Shown here: positions 9,092-16,960 of the stretch, one piece after another
Numbering within the stretch: position 1 is the first letter of the stretch
How the letters are laid out: every line of letters starts with the position of its first letter
Source: JADZAI01 sp046348585
GTDB lineage: Bacteria > Pseudomonadota > Alphaproteobacteria > Micropepsales > Micropepsaceae
Assembly (NCBI GenBank): GCA_046348585.1
Contig: JAXMDZ010000004.1
Location: 156,286 to 220,285, forward strand
Length of the DNA: 64,000 bases
Direction of reading: 5' to 3'
Translations under genes and position numbers: made by a program
The notes under the pieces: model-generated
What the model saw: only the letters and a program-made list of their open reading frames with translations
Database searches by the model: none
What the model was told of the DNA's origin: nothing

Positions 9092-11603
9092 ATGACTGAC
9101 GCCACCGCCGACACGGCCGGACATGTGGAAGCGATCGCCTATGCGGTCGCCGGGGTCGCGCTGCTGCTCGGCGCCTCCAGCCTGCTGATGCCGGCGGCGC
9201 GGCGGCTGGCCTTGCCCTATACCGTGCTGGTCGCCGCCTTCGGCGCGGCGATCGGGGTGTTGCTGACCGTCGGCGGGGGCGAAGGCGCGGCTCATGCGGT
9301 GTCGGTCTTCTCCGAAACCGAGATGCCGAGCGAGGCGCTGCTCTATCTCTTCCTGCCGCCGCTGCTGTTCGCGGCGGGGCTGCATGTCGACATGCGCCGC
9401 ACGATGGACGAGATCTGGCCGATCCTGGTGATGGCCATCTTCGCGGTGGTGCTGTGCTGCGCGGTCGTGGGGGCGAGCCTCTTTCCCTTCATGACCGCCG
9501 ACGGCGTCACGGTGCTGTCGGCGGAATGGCACGAATTGCTGCTGCTCGCGTTCCTGGTCGGGGCGATCGTCGCGCCGACCGATACCGCCGCCGTGCTCAG
9601 CATCTTCCGCGACATCGGCGCGCCGCGGCGGCTCTCGACGATCGTCGAGGGCGAGAGCCTTTTCAACGACGCGGCGGCGATCGCCCTCGTGGTCGTGCTG
9701 ATCGCCGCGCTCGGCGGCGACACGAGCGGCGGCGTCACGGGCGCGGCCGGGGTCTTCGCCTGGCAGCTCGGCGGCGGCCTCGCCTTCGGCTACGCGGCCG
9801 GGCGGCTCGCCGCCTATGCAGTTGGCGCGCGGCTATGTCGTCGCCGAGACGACGCTGACGCTGACGCTCGCCTATGTCGCCTTCGCGGTCGCGCAATTGG
9901 CGCTCGGCGTCTCGGGGATCATCGCCGTCGTCGCCGCCGCCATCTCGTTCGGCAGCCGCGCCCGCACGCGGCTGACGCCGGGAAGCTGGGAGGCGCTTGG
10001 GGCGCTCTGGAAGCAGCTCGATTTCTGGGCGATCACGCTGATCTTCGTCTTCGCCGCGATGGAGGCCCCCGCCGTTCTTTCCGATCTGCGCTGGAGCGAC
10101 CTCGGGGCGCTCGGCGCGATCTATGTCTCGGCGCTGGCGGCGCGGGCGCTGGTGACGTTCGGGGTGATGCCGCTGCTCGTCTCGTTCGGCCTCTCCGAAC
10201 CCTTCAGCCGCGCCTATCGCGCGGTGCTGACCTGGGGCGGGGTGCGCGGGGCGCTGACCGTCGTCCTCGCCCTGTTCGCGGCCGAGTCGGGCGCGGTGCA
10301 GGCGGCGGGGGCCGAGAACGCACGGCTGCTGCTGGTGCTGGCGTTCGGCTATGTGCTGCTGACGCTCTTCGTCAACGCGCCGACGCTGCGCATCCTGATC
10401 CGCTTGCTGGGCCTGACCGCGCTGGACGAACGCGAACGGGCGATCCGCGACCGCATGATGGCGATCACCCGCGCCCGCGTCGCCCGCGCGACCCATGACG
10501 CGGCGCAGGGTTTCCGCCTGACCTTGCCCGAGCCTGAGACTTACGAGGCAGCCTCGTGGAAGCTGACAGAGGACGAGCGCCTGAGAGTCGGGCTGCTCGT
10601 GCTCGTCAACCGAGAGATCGAACTCATCCGGCGCGGGCTGGAACGCGGTATGGTCGAGCAGCGCATCGCGGAGTTGCTGCTGGCGCAGGCCGGGCAGATG
10701 CACGAACTGACCCGCGCTCTGGGCGCGGAGGGCTATCAGGAATCGGCCGCGCGCAACCACCGGCTGACCTGGCGTTTCCGCATGGCGCAGTGGCTCCATC
10801 GCCGCTTCGGCATCACCGGAATGCTCTCGGACGAGATCGCCGCGCGCTACCAGATGATGCTCATCAAGGGCCGCGTCCTGACGCAGCTTCACGCCTTTGC
10901 CGCCGAGCAATTGCCGCCGCTCATCGGGCCGGAGGCGCTGGCGGAGGCGTCGCGCCTGCTCGACGACCGCGCGCGCGCCGCCCAGGCGGCGCTCGATGCG
11001 ATGGAAAAGCAGTACACCGCCTACACCACGCAGGTCCGCGAGCTGATCGTCGCGCGCCTCGCGCTCGCCCTGGAAGAAGCCGAGTATCGCGCCCAGCGCC
11101 ACGAGGGCCTGATCTCGGAGGACATCTTCGAGGACATGGAGGCCGACCGCCTGCGCCGCGCCCGGGCGCTGGCCCGCCGCCCGGAACTCGATCTCGGACT
11201 GGAGATCAAGGACATGGTGGCGCGGGTGCCGCTGTTCCGCGACGCCGACGCGGCCGACCTGTCGGAGATCGCGCGGCTGCTGCGGCCCGAGCTTGCGGTT
11301 CCGCGCGAGCCCGTCGTGCGGGCCGGCGAGATCGGGCGCGAGATGTATTTCATCGTCTCGGGCGCGGTCGATGTCATGCTGCCGCACGCCCCGGTACGGC
11401 TGAAGGACGGCGATTTCTTCGGCGAGATGGCGCTGCTGACCCGCCAGAAGCGCAACGCCGACGTAGTTGCGGTCAGCTATTGCGAGCTTCTGGTGCTGCG
11501 CAAGCAGGATCTCGATGCGTTGTCGGCTCGCCATCCGGCGCTGCGGGCGCAGATCGAAGCCCATGCCGCCGCGCGCCGCGGCGCGCCGGCCCCGCAGGGC
11601 TGA
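9092..11603 (+). pseudogene. Na+/H+ antiporter (CPA1 type) with C-terminal cNMP-binding domain, frameshifted near 9820
   Basis: A sodium/proton exchanger split in two frames. The first frame (9092 to about 9820) gives the N-terminal membrane half, with LFLPPLLFAAGLHVD, VGAIVAPTDTAAVLSIF and the family motif VEGESLFNDAAAIALV. The second (from about 9816 to 11603) continues with YVVAETTLTLTLAYVAFAVAQL, the late motif TWGGVRGALTVVLAL, a long cytoplasmic helical region and a cyclic-nucleotide-binding domain (VPLFRDADAADLSEIARLL ... KDGDFFGEMALLTRQKR). A single extra base near 9816-9823 would explain it. A second ATG at 9816 has no ribosome binding site, so two separate genes are unlikely. Restored, the protein would be about 836 aa. 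Confidence 0.82.
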
Positions 11604-11606
11604 TCG

Positions 11607-12449
11607 TCAGAGCTGGTCGAGGACGCCGAGCTTCACCGGCACGGCGGCGAGCAGGCGGTCGAGCTGCGCCCGCGCCAGGGCGTTCGACCGCTGCACGCGC
11701 TCGGCGAGGATCAGCTCGTTCTTCTGCGTATGCTCGAAGCCGGTGAACTCGGTGAGGCGCACCTTGTAGCCGTGCGCTTCGAGCAGCAACGCCCGGATGG
11801 TGTTGGTGAGGTGCGCGCCGAAGGCGCGGCGCTGGATCGGATGACGCCACAGCGCGTCGGACGGCCCATGCACATCCTCAAGCAGCCGGGCGGCCTCCGC
11901 CTGGCAGCAGGGGACGAGGGCGATCGCCGCCGCATCGTGCTTGAGCGCGAAGCGGATGGCGTCGTCGGTGGCGGTGTCGCAAGCGTGGAGCGCAGTGACG
12001 AGCGCCGGCCTGCGGCCCTCTGTCAGCGCGTCGGCCTCGGCCGAGGCGATGGGCGCGGCGGCGACGTGGACGCGCGCGAAGCCCGCGCCGCGTGCGATGG
12101 AGGCGGCCGCTTCGGCGAGGTCCGCCCGCATCTCGATCGCCGCCAGCGAGCCTCGCCCCGCCGGGCCAATCACCAGATCGTAGAGGATGAGGCCGAGATA
12201 GGATTTGCCCGCGCCGAGATCGACGATCAGCGGATCGGCCTCGCGCTCGTAGAGGCGGTCGAGCGCCGGGCGCAATTGCTGAACCAGATGCAGCACCTGC
12301 TTCAGCTTGCGCCGCGAATCCTGGTTGAGCCGTCCGTCGGGCGTGAGGATGTGCAGCGCCTTGAGAAGCTCGACCGACTGGCCCGGCCACAGCTCCGCCA
12401 GATCGTCCGGCGCGGGCGAGGGCGGGGCGGCCTTGCGCCGGCGGGCCAT
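11607..12449 (-). CDS. SAM-dependent methyltransferase-like protein
   Basis: 280 aa. The Rossmann SAM-binding loop is visible as LIVDLGAGKSYLGLILYDL (about 84-102). An acidic second strand (LAAIEMR) and a VTALHACDTATDDAIRFAL segment follow, as in the Methyltransf_32-type family that includes eukaryotic METTL25-like proteins. A Cys pair in VPCCQAE is a family trait. Substrate unknown, probably RNA or protein. The ATG at 12449 is chosen because the residues before MARRRKAA are out-of-frame translation of the neighbouring lipoprotein gene. It starts 2 nt after that gene's stop, so the two are co-transcribed. It converges with the antiporter gene with a 3-nt gap. Confidence 0.75.
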   Translation of the reverse strand: MARRRKAAPPSPAPDDLAELWPGQSVELLKALHILTPDGRLNQDSRRKLKQVLHLVQQLRPALDRLYEREADPLIVDLGAGKSYLGLILYDLVIGPAGRGSLAAIEMRADLAEAAASIARGAGFARVHVAAAPIASAEADALTEGRRPALVTALHACDTATDDAIRFALKHDAAAIALVPCCQAEAARLLEDVHGPSDALWRHPIQRRAFGAHLTNTIRALLLEAHGYKVRLTEFTGFEHTQKNELILAERVQRSNALARAQLDRLLAAVPVKLGVLDQL

Positions 12450-12451
12450 GG

Positions 12452-12670
12452 TCAGCGGCCCATTTCGCCGCCGCAGGCCGAAAGGCCCGCCGAGAAGCCG
12501 CGGCGATAGAGGTCCGGCTGGCCGGCGGTCATCGCGGCGCGGGCCTCGCGGTTGGCATGCGCCATCGAGCAGCCCGCGTCGTAGCCGGCGCGGAAAACGG
12601 GATCGTCGACGGCGCCGGAGGCGCAGGCCGCGAGGAGGACGAAGGCGGCGAGCGCGAGAAAGGTCTTCAT
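12452..12670 (-). CDS. Small predicted lipoprotein
   Basis: 72 aa. MKTFLALAAFVLLAACASG is a lipoprotein signal with lipobox LAAC (Cys near residue 16). The mature part has two repeated-looking elements, FRAGYDAGCSMAHA and YRRGFSAGLSACGGEMGR, each with an aromatic-x-x-Gly core and a Cys. The two Cys could pair in the periplasm. No function is recognised. Its stop lies 2 nt before the start of the methyltransferase gene. The ATG at 12670 was chosen because the signal peptide begins there; longer versions lack a signal. Confidence 0.7.
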   Translation of the reverse strand: MKTFLALAAFVLLAACASGAVDDPVFRAGYDAGCSMAHANREARAAMTAGQPDLYRRGFSAGLSACGGEMGR

Positions 12671-12796
12671 GGCGCGGATTCTCTTCGAAGTTGAACGAAA
12701 AGCAATCGCCCGCCTTGAACACGGTTTAAGGCGCGGTTGGCATGTTCGATCCAGACGTGCCGCCGGATATCGGGCTCGCACGGTTTTGGAGGCGCG

Positions 12797-13555
12797 ATGT
12801 TATCCTTTCACGCAACGCCGCCGATGCGGGTGATGGTTTTCGCCTCGCAGAAGGGCGGTTCGGGCAAGACGACGCTGGCGGGCCACGTCGCCGTCGAAGC
12901 CGAGCGCGCGGGCGCAGGACCCGTCGCGCTAATCGACGCCGACCCGCAAGGCAGCCTCGCCAAATGGTGGAACGCCCGCGAGGCGCGCACGCCCGCCTTC
13001 ATCCAGTCGCAGTTCTCCTCGCTCTATCAGGACATCGAGTCGGCGCGCGAGCAGGGCTTCCGTCTGGTGGTCATCGACACGCCGCCCGCCGTCACGCGGG
13101 CGATCAGCGAGGTCGTCGCCCATGCCGATCTGGTGGTGGTGCCGACCCGTCCGAGCCCGCACGATCTGCGCGCCGTCGGCCCGACGGTCGACATCATCGA
13201 GGGCCGCAAGAAGCAGATGGTCTTCGTCCTGAACGCCGCGACGGCGCGGGCCAAGATCACCATGGAAGCGGCGATCGCGCTTTCGCAGCACGGCACCGTC
13301 GCGCCCGTAACCGTGCACAATCGGCTCGATTTCGCCGCCAGCATGATCGACGGCCGCACCGTGATGGAGATCGACCCGCTGGCCAAGTCCTCCGCCGAGA
13401 TCGGCGATCTTTGGCGTTATCTCGGCGAACGCATCGCCCGCCTCGATCCGCCGCAAGGCGTCAGCGCGTTCGACGCCAACCGGCCGCCGGCGCTGCGTCC
13501 GGTGACGACGTTCGGCCGCGCCGGTTCCGCCTTCGGGCGGCGCGCCTTCGGTTGA
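12797..13555 (+). CDS. ParA/MinD-type ATPase
   Basis: 252 aa deviant-Walker P-loop ATPase. The motif FASQKGGSGKTTLAGH begins about 14 residues from the start, followed by the Walker A' region VALIDADPQGSLAKWW and Walker B VVIDTPPA. These proteins position DNA or protein cargo on the nucleoid. The ATG at 12797 follows GGAGGCGCG. The next gene (20 nt on) encodes a ribbon-helix-helix-like protein, resembling the ParA/ParG arrangement of plasmid partition, yet no replication gene is near. The C-terminal ~25 residues are Arg/Phe/Gly-rich and probably disordered. Confidence 0.85.
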   Translation: MLSFHATPPMRVMVFASQKGGSGKTTLAGHVAVEAERAGAGPVALIDADPQGSLAKWWNAREARTPAFIQSQFSSLYQDIESAREQGFRLVVIDTPPAVTRAISEVVAHADLVVVPTRPSPHDLRAVGPTVDIIEGRKKQMVFVLNAATARAKITMEAAIALSQHGTVAPVTVHNRLDFAASMIDGRTVMEIDPLAKSSAEIGDLWRYLGERIARLDPPQGVSAFDANRPPALRPVTTFGRAGSAFGRRAFG

Positions 13556-13574
13556 TCAGGGGGGAAGGTAGTCC

Positions 13575-14051
13575 ATGAGCTATCGTTTTGCGTCGCTGAC
13601 TTCCGGCCTCCTGGCCCGCAAAGGCGCCGCACAGCCGGCGATGGCGACCCATTCGGGCGGCAATCCCCGCATGGCGGCGATCGAGACGCCCCCGCCGGCT
13701 CCGGCCGAACCGCCCTTTCGTCCCACCGCCATTCTGGCGCGGGCCGGCTACACGACCGAGGCGCCGCCGCCGCGTCCGGCGCCCGCGCCCGTCCATGCCG
13801 CACCGCATGCCGCCGAACCGGCGTGCAGCGGGTCGAGCGCCTGCGCGATCGGCGACGCCAGCGGCGCCGTCGACCCGGCCCGGCGCTTCCATGTGTCGGT
13901 GCGGCTGCGCCAGTCGCATTTCGTGCGCCTGAAGATCGCCTCCGCCCAGCTGCGCAAGCCGAGCCAGGACATCGTGGCCGACGCGCTCAGCGCCTATTTC
14001 CGCCTGCTCGATCCGAAACTGTTCGGCGACTGCGCCTGCGCCCGCGAATAG
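13575..14051 (+). CDS. Predicted ribbon-helix-helix DNA-binding partner of ParA
   Basis: 158 aa. The N-terminal ~95 residues are Pro/Ala-rich and probably disordered. The C-terminal part (about 102-145) reads RRFHVSVRLRQSHFVRLKIA followed by SAQLRKPSQDIVADALSAYF, the strand-helix-helix pattern of RHH (CopG/ParG-like) regulators. It starts 20 nt after the ParA stop behind a good AGGGGGGAAGG. The tail ends with two Cys (GDCACARE). By analogy to ParF/ParG it may bind DNA and stimulate the ATPase through its flexible arm. This is inferred from architecture; no family was recognised outright. Confidence 0.6.
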   Translation: MSYRFASLTSGLLARKGAAQPAMATHSGGNPRMAAIETPPPAPAEPPFRPTAILARAGYTTEAPPPRPAPAPVHAAPHAAEPACSGSSACAIGDASGAVDPARRFHVSVRLRQSHFVRLKIASAQLRKPSQDIVADALSAYFRLLDPKLFGDCACARE

Positions 14052-14059
14052 GCGAAGCT

Positions 14060-14091
14060 GCCGGAGGCGCATCGGCGCCTCCGGCCATTTT
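14060..14091 (+). terminator. Rho-independent-like terminator after the ParA/RHH pair
   Basis: A perfect 10-bp stem (GCCGGAGGCG / CGCCTCCGGC) with a 6-nt loop is followed by ATTTTAT. It starts 8 nt after the stop of the RHH gene and closes that two-gene unit. Confidence 0.75.
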
Positions 14092-14203
14092 ATCCTTATA
14101 CGGATCAATTAGCCGCCGAACGAGTCGGCGCGCGCGGCTCGAATCGGTTTCGAAACGAAAAAATGCATAAAATCATGTAGTTAGGCGCTATTTGCGCTTG
14201 CCG

Positions 14204-14216
14204 GATTCGGCGATTC
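14204..14216. promoter_or_regulatory. Paired GANTC sites upstream of the PAS protein gene
   Basis: Two GATTC sites start 8 nt apart (14204 and 14212), in an A/T-richer 190-nt gap upstream of the PAS gene. GANTC is the CcrM methylation site in alphaproteobacteria and can mark cell-cycle-timed promoters. Functional relevance is inferred. Confidence 0.35.
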
Positions 14217-14281
14217 AACGCATGGTTAATCAGACGTGAATGACGGCGGGACGTCATCGCGAGGGCGGCGCGGATCGGGGG

Positions 14282-14833
14282 ATGACGCGAATGGGGGCGG
14301 TCGAATTTTCGCTGCAGGCGGACGCCATGCTGGCCGACCAGCGCGAGGTTCTGAGCTATTGGACGAGCCTGAAGCGCGGCGGCGCGCTGCCTTGCCGCGG
14401 CGATTTCCGCCCCGGCGCGCTGGTCCGCCGCCTGCCGACGATGAGCCTCGTCGATGTCGGCCCCGAGGACGGACGCTTCCGGTTCCGCCTCGCCGGCACG
14501 GGCCTGCGCGATGCCTTCGGCGAGGAACTTACGGGGCGCTGCCTCGACGAGATCGCCTTCGGGCCGCAGCTTGAGGAATGGCAGGCGATCTACGCCCATG
14601 TCGCCGAAACCGCGGCGCCGGCGAGCGGCTTCATGCCTCTGCTGTGGCGCGACCGGCCGGGCGTCGTGCAGGCGTGGCTGCGTCTGCCGTTCGCCGATGC
14701 CGATGGCCGCGTCAACATGGTGCTGGGCTACGACCGTTTCCTGCCGCTGGAGCGCAGCGCCCAGCGCACGCTCGCGGCGCGCCAGCCCTCCTGGAGCGCC
14801 GGCGCGGCGGCCTTCGCGGCCGCACCCGCCTGA
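14282..14833 (+). CDS. PAS domain-containing protein (PAS_5-like)
   Basis: About 183 aa single-domain protein. The segments SYWTSLKRGGALPCRGDFRP, VRRLPTMSLVDVGPEDGRFRFRLAGTGL and a closing VNMVLGYDRFLPLE match the PAS_5 type found in many alphaproteobacterial proteins of unknown function: a Trp near the start, a central LAGTGL strand and an arginine-rich approach. It has no output domain, so it would sense or signal through partners. Starts at 14282 or 14291 are equally possible; the upstream ATG at 14240 adds non-conserved residues. It stands alone between a terminator and the DUF6456 promoter. Confidence 0.7.
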   Translation: MTRMGAVEFSLQADAMLADQREVLSYWTSLKRGGALPCRGDFRPGALVRRLPTMSLVDVGPEDGRFRFRLAGTGLRDAFGEELTGRCLDEIAFGPQLEEWQAIYAHVAETAAPASGFMPLLWRDRPGVVQAWLRLPFADADGRVNMVLGYDRFLPLERSAQRTLAARQPSWSAGAAAFAAAPA

Positions 14834-14865
14834 AAGCGCGACAAGGAAAATAATCATAGACGCTC

Positions 14866-14901
14866 TTGCGCGCGTCGATCTAGGAGATATATCCTAGATC
14901 G
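14866..14901 (+). promoter_or_regulatory. Operator-like palindrome overlapping a predicted promoter
   Basis: A perfect inverted repeat with 10-nt arms (CGATCTAGGA at 14876-14885 and TCCTAGATCG at 14892-14901) and spacer GATATA. A plausible -35 (TTGCGC, 14866-14871) and -10 (TATATC, 14888-14893, 16-nt spacing) lie so that the palindrome covers the -10. It ends 43 nt before the DUF6456 start. No T-tract follows, so it is unlikely to be a terminator for the PAS gene. Repression by the downstream HTH protein itself is a natural guess. Confidence 0.6.
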
Positions 14902-14944
14902 GCGGCGGCGCGCTTCCGCCGCGCGGCAAGGGAGCAGGGCGGTC

Positions 14945-15733
14945 ATGGGCGGAAAGACGGCGGAACGGGAACTGGAACGCGAGGGCCTGCGGGTGCTCGG
15001 CCGTCTCGGCAAGGCGCGGCTGGAACGCCGGCGGACAGGCGACTTCGCTGCCGCCTTGCGACCCGGCGGCCGGGTGCGCCTGACCGTCGAGGCGCGCATC
15101 GTTTTGGCCTTCGCGGCGCGCGGATGGATTTGCGAGGACCGCGACGGGCGCTACGGCCTCGCGTCCGAAGGCGAGGCCTGGCTGTTGCGGACGCGCGGCG
15201 GCGACGAGGCGTTCCGGCGTCAGCATGGCGAGATCGAGTGCCAGGAGGATGGCCCGGCGATCGACCGGGCGACGACGCCGCTGGACGCGTTGAAGCGGCT
15301 GGCCGGGCCGGACGGACGTCCCTATCTCTCGCCGGAACACGGCGCGGCGGCCGATCGGCTCGCCGCGGATTTCGAGCGCGCTCATCTGCGGCCCCGGCTG
15401 ACGCGCGACCCCGACGCGCTGCCGGGCGGCGGCGGGCGCTCTCTCGATGCGGACGAGCGGCTTGGGATCGGCGCGCTCGACGCAAGGCGGCGCTGCCTCG
15501 CAGCGCTGGATGCGGCGGGGCCGGGGCTCGGCGATCTGCTGTTCGACGTGGTGTGTCTGGCGCGCGGGCTGAACGAGGCCGAACGCGGATTCGGCTGGCC
15601 GCAGCGTTCGGCGAAGGCGATCCTGCGCCTCGGGCTCGACCGGCTGGCGGCTCATTACGGCCTCGTCTCCGGCGGCCGCCGTCCGGGGCGGATCGAGGCG
15701 TGGCGGGAGCGCCTCGCGGAGGAGGCGGCGTGA
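14945..15733 (+). CDS. DUF6456 domain protein with N-terminal HTH-like region
   Basis: 262 aa. The C-terminal half carries the DUF6456 pattern: TPLDALKRLAGPDGRPYLSP, then AADRLAADFERAHLRPRLT, the ARRRCLAALDAAGPGLGDLLFDVVCLARGL block and the closing GWPQRSAKAILRLGLDRLAAHYG, where a serine-containing helix looks like a DNA-recognition helix. The N-terminal part (LTVEARIVLAFAARGWICEDRDGRYGL) looks like a winged element. The family is alphaproteobacterial and uncharacterised; it is probably a DNA-binding regulator. GGAGCAGGGC precedes the ATG. It converges with the MaoC gene with a 3-nt gap. Confidence 0.72.
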   Translation: MGGKTAERELEREGLRVLGRLGKARLERRRTGDFAAALRPGGRVRLTVEARIVLAFAARGWICEDRDGRYGLASEGEAWLLRTRGGDEAFRRQHGEIECQEDGPAIDRATTPLDALKRLAGPDGRPYLSPEHGAAADRLAADFERAHLRPRLTRDPDALPGGGGRSLDADERLGIGALDARRRCLAALDAAGPGLGDLLFDVVCLARGLNEAERGFGWPQRSAKAILRLGLDRLAAHYGLVSGGRRPGRIEAWRERLAEEAA

Positions 15734-15736
15734 GGA

Positions 15737-16207
15737 TCAGGCCCGGCGCTTGATGAGGTAGCGGTGCATGCCGTCGAGCACCAGCTCGCCATGCTGGTTG
15801 TGGACGGTGGCGCGCATCGCGCAGATGCCCGTCGTGCGCTGCGGCGTCAGCTCGACGATCTCCAGCGCCGGATAGAGCGTGTCGCCGGGAAAGACGCCCT
15901 TCAGAAACTTCGCGTTGACCTCGATGAAGCCGAGCAGGGCGTCGCCGATCTGGTGCGGGAACAGTCCGGCCCCGGCGGCGGTGAAGGCGAGCACCTGAAG
16001 CCCGTGCGCGAGCGGTCCCTTGAGGCCGCGGCGGGCGCAATACTCGACATCGTAATGGATCGGATGATTGTCGAGGCTGACGGTCTGGAAGGCGGTGAAA
16101 TTGCCGTCGCCCAGCGTGCGCGAGGGCAGGCGGAAGACCTCGCCGAGAGTCAGATCGTCGAACCAGCGCGGCGGCGCGACCTGATGCTGTTCGGGATCGA
16201 AAGACAT
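15737..16207 (-). CDS. MaoC family dehydratase
   Basis: 156 aa hot-dog protein. The catalytic signature is DNHPIHYD (Asp46 to Asp53, His51), followed by GLKGPLAHGLQVLAF at 61-75, FIEVNAKFLKGVFPGDTLYP and a C-terminal strand LVLDGMHRYLIKRRA. It is a second MaoC-type protein, distinct from the one at the window start and closer to the mesaconyl/itaconyl-CoA hydratase-like or NodN-like forms. It acts on a CoA thioester; substrate unknown. It is monocistronic by position and converges with the DUF6456 gene. Confidence 0.87.
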   Translation of the reverse strand: MSFDPEQHQVAPPRWFDDLTLGEVFRLPSRTLGDGNFTAFQTVSLDNHPIHYDVEYCARRGLKGPLAHGLQVLAFTAAGAGLFPHQIGDALLGFIEVNAKFLKGVFPGDTLYPALEIVELTPQRTTGICAMRATVHNQHGELVLDGMHRYLIKRRA

Positions 16208-16364
16208 GACGGCTCCGGCGGTGGCGAGAGCCGCAGCAGCGCATCGTGGGACGGGAGCGTCACGCCTCGGGGGCGGCAGACTTGGGTGCGTCCCGGAGGG
16301 GGGATTCCGGAACGCACCCAGGCCGGCGTGCGAGCTGTGGGGGTGGCTCGCGCGGGGTACCGAA

Positions 16365-16652
16365 TTACTTGCCGGGGGCGGTTTCGCCGCCGTCCAGCGT
16401 CATGGCCAGAGCGTCGAGACCTGCGACGGCCAGATCCTGAGCTTCGTCGACCGCATCGACCCCGGCGGTGCAGAGCTCCGGCCGGTCGAGGCAGACATCG
16501 GCGACCGCCCGGAAGCTGTCGTCATAGGCGACCTCGGTCGCCGTCTGCGCGGCGCTACGGGCCGACGCGGTGACGGCGTCCGCCGCCGGGTCGCCCGGCA
16601 GAAAGACGGCGACCACGGTGATCCAGAAAGCAGCGCGGCACAGGAACAGCAT
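16365..16652 (-). CDS. DUF5330-like small exported or membrane-anchored protein
   Basis: 95 aa. A hydrophobic N-terminal segment (LFLCRAAFWITVVAVFLPG) precedes an Ala-rich body with the spaced pair ADVCLDRPELCTAG, a Cys-x6-Cys arrangement suited to a periplasmic disulfide. This matches the layout of DUF5330 proteins (FLIRxAFW start, single CxRxPxxC motif) common in Hyphomicrobiales. Function unknown. The preceding 300 nt of non-coding DNA separates it from the divergent kinase gene, so its promoter must lie there. Confidence 0.6.
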   Translation of the reverse strand: MLFLCRAAFWITVVAVFLPGDPAADAVTASARSAAQTATEVAYDDSFRAVADVCLDRPELCTAGVDAVDEAQDLAVAGLDALAMTLDGGETAPGK

Positions 16653-16960
16653 TGGACGGGGTCTCGCGTTCTATGCCCCGACTATGCCGCCGAACTTCTG
16701 AATTGCCGTAAATCGGATAGGTAAAATGCAATCTAGACATCAATTGATGACGGCAGAAGTCAATATAGAATACGAGAAAGTTCAGGATCAGTGCGATCTA
16801 TATTAAAATAATCGGAAATGTTATCGAAAAGTCTCGGCGTATTTAGTTCAAATACGATCTATTTACCTTTGTAAACCGCTAATAAACCATGACGTCATTC
16901 AGCCATCCTTAACGTCGGTGAGGCAAAGGTGAACCACCCAGGTGGGGCGAGTTCCAGGCG
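16653..16960. promoter_or_regulatory. A/T-rich intergenic region between divergent DUF5330 and kinase genes
   Basis: 308 nt without a credible gene and clearly A/T-richer than its surroundings. It contains palindromes CATCAATTGATG (16738-16749) and TGACGTCA (16890-16897), an inverted pair TTTAC-N4-GTAAA (16862-16875) and several TTAA/TAAA blocks. It must hold the promoters for both genes. No recognised CtrA full site (TTAA-N7-TTAA) was found. Confidence 0.5.

Noticed and set aside
9800..9840. Programmed ribosomal frameshift in the antiporter
   Set aside because: No slippery heptamer or downstream structure was seen at the junction; an indel is simpler.
9816..11603. A separate gene starting at the ATG at 9816
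   Set aside because: No ribosome binding site, and its first residues are the middle of an antiporter domain.
12680..12796. Canonical parS site near the ParA gene
   Set aside because: No TGTTTCACGTGAAACA-like 16-mer is present here or after the RHH gene.
16700..16960. Full CtrA binding site (TTAA-N7-TTAA) before the DivJ-like kinase
   Set aside because: Several TTAA and TAAA blocks occur, but none with the correct pair spacing was found.
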